This document shows positions 59,076-64,000 of a DNA stretch of 64,000 nucleotides, piece after piece. Origin of the DNA: Cristatella mucedo (taxonomy: Eukaryota; Bryozoa; Phylactolaemata; Cristatellidae); contig WPIO01000016.1 in assembly GCA_009760855.2 (NCBI GenBank), positions 4,735,001 through 4,799,000 on the forward strand. The letters run 5' to 3'. The position numbers and the translations under genes are program-made. Under the pieces are notes generated by a model. That model did no database searches. It had not been told where the DNA came from and saw nothing but the letters and a program-made list of their open reading frames with translations. Every line of letters begins with the position of its first letter. Position 1 is the first letter of the stretch.

Positions 59076-59600
59076 GTAATAACAATAATAATAATGCACT
59101 TGATAAAGCGCCCTCAGAGAAATCAATCTCTTTCTAAGCGCTTTACATTTGCTGCAAAGGGAAATGCAATTGAATGGTGAGTAATATCATTCTTGATCAA
59201 CAACATGAATAACATGTTTAGGGGTAACATGCACAGGGTCAGCATGCAAATGTGGTTAGTGGCAGCGTGCACAGTGTCAGCACGCATAAGCACATGAACG
59301 ACAAATCGCAGGGACCCACTAAATGCTGTCCTAAATATGTGTGTTTTTAAGGTCTATTTGACTTTGGTCAAGTCAGGGGATGTTCTGACGCAGGTCAGGA
59401 GGGATTTCCAGGCTTTGGGAGCATACGAAGTAAATGCATGGTCTCCAAAAGAATTTGAGGTTTGCACGAGGTATTTTTAGACTCTTGGATTCTGAAAATC
59501 GGGCGGTACGATGCTTGGCCTGATAGGGGAGTATATCTGACAGATAGGCTGGAGCCAAAGAGTGAAATTGAGTTGTCGATAAAATCCAGTTCACTCTTCG
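59076..59600 (-). mobile_element. LINE-A 3' part
   Basis: Minus strand. (TTA)n tail complement AATAACAATAATAATAATGC, box complement GAAATCAATCTCTTTC, 3' UTR words, then the ORF2 end with L-A-P-A-Y-L-S-D and Q-A-K-H-R-T-A-R-F-S-E-S (frame 59606-59373). 5'-truncated with a frameshift. Confidence 0.8.
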
Positions 59601-59739
59601 TAGCATCGCTTGGAAATCCTTCCTAAGTCTACTCTATTAGGATGCGTCTACTAGCACTTGGAATGCTGGGATTATTTGGCACTGAGGCCTAGCAGTATAA
59701 GTGAAAGCTCGTTCTTAGAATTGACTGTTTTGGATCGCT

Positions 59740-61560
59740 ATTCTGATGTATCATATCCGGTTAAAGGAGTGCGTTCACCTGCAATTTTTGAGCGAAAGCG
59801 ATACTTATTGTGAAAGCCAAAAGATTCGTCGCGTTGTGCGAATGTTTGAACGTCTTTTTAAGAAATCGGGGTCTGTGGCAGATCTAGTCAATTTCTCAGA
59901 CTTCTTTCGAGTTTATAACCGGAAGCTTAAAAGCAATGGTTTAATTTACTCCTAAACTGAAATCCTGCCAGTCGGACCCAGACAGATTTATAAGACAGTA
60001 AATAGTGTACTGATCAATGCACAGAGGTCTGACTCTACAGATATTAAAGGTTCAGCCAAAAATTGTCAGCCTTTTTTACTGAAACAAACTGTGCACATTC
60101 GTGCTTCCATAAAGCCTCCTCTGAGTTAAGGAATTTCGGAACCGCAAACTGTGACCTCCCTAAGAATATATTCCAAAGTTTTTGCATGCGATCTGGCTAC
60201 GGTAATAAGGTTTAGTAAAAAGAGATCGTCTCCAGAAGACGCTGTACTATCATCTCAGTGATCTTTACTGGTAGACCAACTTTGCCCCGCCATAACCAAG
60301 ACTTTTAATACTTCTCTTTAAAAGGGGTTGTAAACAAGTCCTTCAAATCGGCAATCGTTAGAAAGATATTAAAAAGCGTTTAGCAGATTAGATACAGTGG
60401 TTCTTGCCAACTATTGCACAGTTTACCTTCTTCTTTTTTATCAACGAGCTTTGAAAAATTGTCGCTAAGCAGCTTCTAGCACACGTTGGAAAGAATGAAA
60501 TGTCAGAAACATTCAAATCGGGGTTCATAAGGCAGCACTTCACTAGAGCTGCTCTCCTCTGTGTTAACAACAACATCGCATGCCACAACGATGACGGGAA
60601 TGTCACTGCCCTAGCTCTACTAGATCTATCAGCTGCCTTCATCATTGGTCGATCACGATACTTGAACAATTGAGAACAACGATAGGTCTGGCAGGCGAGG
60701 CAATGGCGCGATTTAAATTTCGCTTGTCTGTACGTGTTCAATCCGTATCATGCGGGGGTGAGGACTTCACCACGAGACCTGTCACCTGTGCAGTCCCTCA
60801 AGGGTCCGTCAACGGTTTTGGCTGTTCTCCATTTATACTCAACATGTGGGAAAAGTGATTAAGGCCGGTGGAGTATGAAATCACTTGTATGCTGACGATA
60901 GTGAGCTTTATCTGTAATTCAGGCCGCCTCAATTTGCTGCAGCAACTGATAAACCAAATGCTTGCATGGCCGACATTTGATCCTAGATGTCGGAAAACGT
61001 CTTGAAACTTAATTACGATAAAACTGAACTGCTGCTCCTTGTAAACCCTAACCGTGTGCCTGGACAAGAAGGCTTCAATTTTTTAATAGGTGATGTTGCT
61101 GTGCAACCATAACCACGTGCTCGAAATTTAGATGCCACTTTCAACATTTGCCTAAATTTTAAAAGCTTCATTCATAAGACTGCTTCTACATGTAGCACTC
61201 ACGTTGGATCCCTATCTAAGATAAGGAGCCATAATAATATTAATGCACTTGAAAAAGCGCCCTCAGAGAACTCAATCTCTTTCTAGGCGCTTTACATTTG
61301 CAGCAAAGGGAAATGCAATTGAATGATGAGTAATATCATCCTTGATAAAAAAATGAATAGCCATCTTTCACGGTGGCTTGCAAAAAATTTAAGTAGCTCC
61401 TTAGTTCTGTCTTGGCTTGATTATTGTAATTCCCTTTTGACTGGGCTACAAAAAAAGCAACTTGACCACTTCAAATGGATACGAATTTGGCTGCAAGACT
61501 AATTTGCAAGTCCCAGAGGTTTGACCATGTATCTTCTTTGCTAAAGAGTGCGCTATAAAA
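59740..61560 (+). mobile_element. LINE-B copy, ORF2 linker and reverse transcriptase
   Basis: Starts in the linker after the endonuclease (R-M-F-E-R-L-F-K-K-S-G, 59746-59955). Broken frames follow with the P-A-I-T-K-x-F-N-T-S-L region, F-E-K-L/I-V-A-K-Q-L-L-A-H-V, L-D-L-S-A-A-F, C-A-V-P-Q-G-S, and the catalytic Y-A-D-D at 60888-60899. It then runs through L-K-L-N-Y-D-K-T-E to the start of the A-A-R-L-x-x-K-S-Q-R-F-D motif at about 61490-61530. A LINE-A tail is inserted at 61233-61358. Many stops; inactive. Confidence 0.75.
61233..61358 (-). mobile_element. Nested LINE-A 3' fragment with target-site duplication
   Basis: A 126-bp piece of the LINE-A end: tail complement, AGAGAACTCAATCTCTTTCT, GGCGCTTTACATTTGCAGCA, to ATGAAT. 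It splits the LINE-B sequence ATAAGG..CATCTTTCACGGTGGC. AGCCAT occurs on both sides (61227-61232 and 61359-61364), a 6-bp target duplication. Confidence 0.8.
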
Positions 61561-61574
61561 AAACCTACAAAATC

Positions 61575-62245
61575 TTTGCGGCTTCATGTAATGTAATGTA
61601 ATGTATCTCCGTCAGTAACTCCACAAAGTCATAAAGGCCATGTGGGTGTTACGCAGGAGAGTTTTGTATAGCGCACTCACAGCCTAAGCGGCTTTCGATA
61701 CGCATTTGGTAGCCAACCGACTTCGTCTCACGCAACAAAGAGAAAGTGAGAAGCATAGCAGAGTCAGGAGAGCAGTTGAGGTAGTGGGTAGCATAGAAGT
61801 AGCAGTTCAGGACCGCTGAAAAAAGATGTGCCATAGTCGGCAGTTGGGGAGTAGATGTCGTTGCGTAAGAATTGTGGGAGCGAGTTCCACAGTCTAGGAC
61901 CTGCAGAGCTAAAGCTTCTGTCGCCAACTGTCTTTAAGCGGAGGAATGGGACAGCTAATTGATTGTCCACACAGGACCTGAGGGAGCGAACAGGCTGAAA
62001 CTGATGCAGCAGTTCAGCTAGGTATGAAGGAGCTAAGCCGTGGCGGGCCTTGTGGGTCAGCGTAAGGACTTTGCTCTGTATCCTTTGCTCAACCGGCAAC
62101 CATCCTAGCAAAGGTGACACCTGCTCAAACCGCTGGGACTTGAAGACCAGCCTTGCAGCCATATTCATAGTCCGCTGTATTGGCATAATAGCTTTCTTTG
62201 GTAGCCCAGCCAGAAGGGAATTACAATAATCAGAAGGCAGGGAAT
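61575..62245 (-). mobile_element. LINE-B 3' part, best preserved C-terminus
   Basis: Minus strand. A (TGTAA)n tail (61590-61603), the 3' UTR, and a 140-aa open frame (62186-61764) with M-N-M-A-A-R-L-V-F-K-S-Q-R-F-E, L-P-V-E-Q-R-I-Q-S-K-V-L-T-L-T-H and P-S-Y-L-A-E-L-L. It continues through A-V-P-F-L-R-L-K to P-R-L-W-N-S-L-P-Q-F-L. Apart from a small gap it reads cleanly, so it is younger than the other LINE-B copies. It lies tail to tail with the plus-strand copy at its left. Confidence 0.85.
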
Positions 62246-62454
62246 TACAGACGTGATATATTACATTAGGGAAAGATACATTACGCCGTCAAATGACGAA
62301 GCGCCTAGATCACGAAATACAGCGATACTAGGTGTCTCATGCTTTGACCTCTTTAAAGTTATTCTGATTGTTATTTGACCGTGGCGCGTAAGAAATTACG
62401 GCCCTTTGGATATCTAAACGCTTATCGCTTCGGGCTGCTGGGTCGCCCACGCCG

Positions 62455-64000
62455 GTGGCTGCCTTAGCTACGCCGGTGGCTAGTAACCTGCATGCTAGTA
62501 ATGATCGTCAGCAACTGTTATCGCTTCGTCATCGTAGATCAAATACATTCCTAGATATTAATGTTGTTGCTAAGATTCATGAACTATGCATTAAAAAAGA
62601 AAAGCACCCCGTAGTCGTTGCGGTGGCCGGAACCGCCAGGTCAGACGCCGCTCGTTGGGGGAGCTGGGAGCTGAGTACCCGCTCGCTTGGTATATACCTA
62701 GCGTTGTCTCGAACCGCTCAGCACGCTCCCCCACATGCGTCACTGTAAATCTCTCTAACTTAGTGGTCATCAGGCCTGTTGTAACTCCATCGGCCAGACT
62801 TAACGCTTGCCTTTGGAATCCTCGCTCAATGTGCAATAAACCTCTGGTAATAAGCGACCTCATTTCTGAAAACGGTATCGATCTGCTCGCCCTAACTGAA
62901 ACCTGGCTGAAATCAATAAACTGCCCGACAATTAAAGATGCTACTCCATCAGGTTTCTCTTTCTTTCACACCCCCAGATCAATCAAAACTGGAGGTGGAG
63001 TTGTTATTATCGCGCGCTAAAAATTCAACTTCAAGCCATTTTCAGTACCCTGGAAGCAGTCTTTTGAATCAAGCGTCTTGATCTCATCCGAAAAGAAGCT
63101 ACCGATAGAAGCAGTAGTCTATCACTAACCAGGTACCAAATCATCCTTTATCTCAGACTTTTACGATCTTATTTCGATTCCGTATGCAAAAAAATTAATC
63201 CTTCCTCGTTATGGATGATTTCAACGTTCGCTTTGATAACCTATCTGACGCCTTCAGCACCAAATTTCGTCCATTGACTGACTCATTGTCTCTTGTGGCT
63301 CATGTTCATGGCCTACTCACATCAAGAGTCACACACTCGACCAGATTTTCTCATACAACTTCACTTTGTCATCACCAATTCTTACCAAATCCTGCTTGTC
63401 TGACGACATGCAGATCTTATTCAATCTACAGTGTGTGCCCACCTCCTCCTCTAAAATAACCTGTGAATCGCGAAACCTCAAGACCCTTTACATCGATGCT
63501 GTCCGTGCGAGAATATCTACTTCACCTCTGCTGCTCAGTCCTCCCTCCAATCTGTCATCATTGGTAGATAGCTACAACAAGACACTAGCTGACACGCTCG
63601 TCGAGTTTGCACCTCTGGCAAAGCGCACTGTGCGCCCCCGCCCAGACGGCCTGGGATTTACCACAGACATTAAACTAGCTAGGTCTACTAAGCGAAAGCT
63701 TGAAAAAACATACAGAAGATCCACAGCTACTGTCTATCGACAGGCATATGAAGACTACTGTAGGTAATATAAACCGATAAAATAAAGGCCAAGTCTAGCC
63801 ACTATAGAAACATTTTTTAATCACAGATGCACACGCCAAAAATGCTGATGACAATAAACAATCTCCTCAACCGTTCCCAGATTAGCTCCTTACCTGATGA
63901 TCCTTGTGATGATCTAACCGATCGCTTCTTTCGATTCTTTGTGCAGAAGATAGACAAGATCAGGGAATCCATCCCTGCGATGACAACCTCCCCACTAGAA
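62455..64000 (+). mobile_element. LINE 5' half: endonuclease and linker, cut by the window end
   Basis: Shows the APE-type endonuclease of a CR1/L2-type ORF2. N-P-R-S-M-C-N-K-P, D-L-I-S-E-N-G-I-D-L-L-A-L-T-E-T-W-L (catalytic Glu near 62900) and G-G-G-V-V-I-I-A-R lie in a 121-aa frame (62655-63020). After a stop and frameshifts come D-D-F-N-V-R-F-D-N (63211-63240), S-R-V-T-H-S-T-R-F and a 133-aa frame (63366-63767). The latter runs from L-V-D-S-Y-N-K-T-L to R-S-T-K-R-K-L-E-K-T-Y-R-R-S. At the edge the frame R-F-F-R-F-F-V-Q-K-I-D-K-I-R continues the linker. The reverse transcriptase lies beyond the window. Confidence 0.85.

Overview
The window reads as nuclear DNA of an animal, most likely an invertebrate. 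It holds split genes with GT-AG introns, TATA boxes and AATAAA signals, decayed non-LTR retrotransposons of the CR1/L2/Jockey type, tRNA-derived SINEs, a hAT-type MITE, and long dinucleotide and minisatellite arrays. No operon, Shine-Dalgarno site, rRNA or functional tRNA gene was seen. The species cannot be fixed from the sequence alone.

Layout: 1-28 kb is AT-rich and largely gene-free. It carries two Z-DNA-prone TGTGCACA minisatellite regions (1.1-1.9 kb and 6.7-8.6 kb), the main ones followed by a related flank. It also holds truncated LINE-A and LINE-B pieces, SINE-1 copies, a 399-bp MITE with 8-bp target duplications (13.3-13.7 kb), and three GC-rich composite repeats (4.8, 10.3, 22.7 kb).

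From 29 to 52 kb there are three CpG-rich islands (about 29-31.7, 39.6-42.6 and 49-52.1 kb). Each contains one small minus-strand gene that I reconstruct as two exons with a phase-1 intron (genes I, II and III; 145, 167 and 143 aa). All three encode an N-terminal signal peptide or anchor in exon 1 and a membrane segment in exon 2. Genes I and II have TATA boxes 51-60 bp before the ATG, AATAAA signals about 230-250 bp after the stop, CT tracts in their introns, and a shared membrane block ending in C-x-P-C. They look like a tandem family spaced about 10 kb apart. I do not recognise the family. Gene III has a recently duplicated promoter plus its first seven codons lying downstream of it as an orphan copy. 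Between islands I and II lie a 34-bp minisatellite with higher-order variants (32.0-32.4 kb) and a 4-kb CA-repeat domain (33.7-37.6 kb) broken by a SINE and a LINE tail.

From 42.6 to 64 kb the sequence is again AT-rich and dominated by LINE remnants on both strands. They include a LINE-A tail nested in a LINE-B copy with a 6-bp target duplication, and a more open LINE 5' half with an endonuclease domain running off the window end. All LINE copies seen are broken by stops or frameshifts. Gene models, splice sites and family relations are inferences from reading the sequence; no search or transcript data were available.
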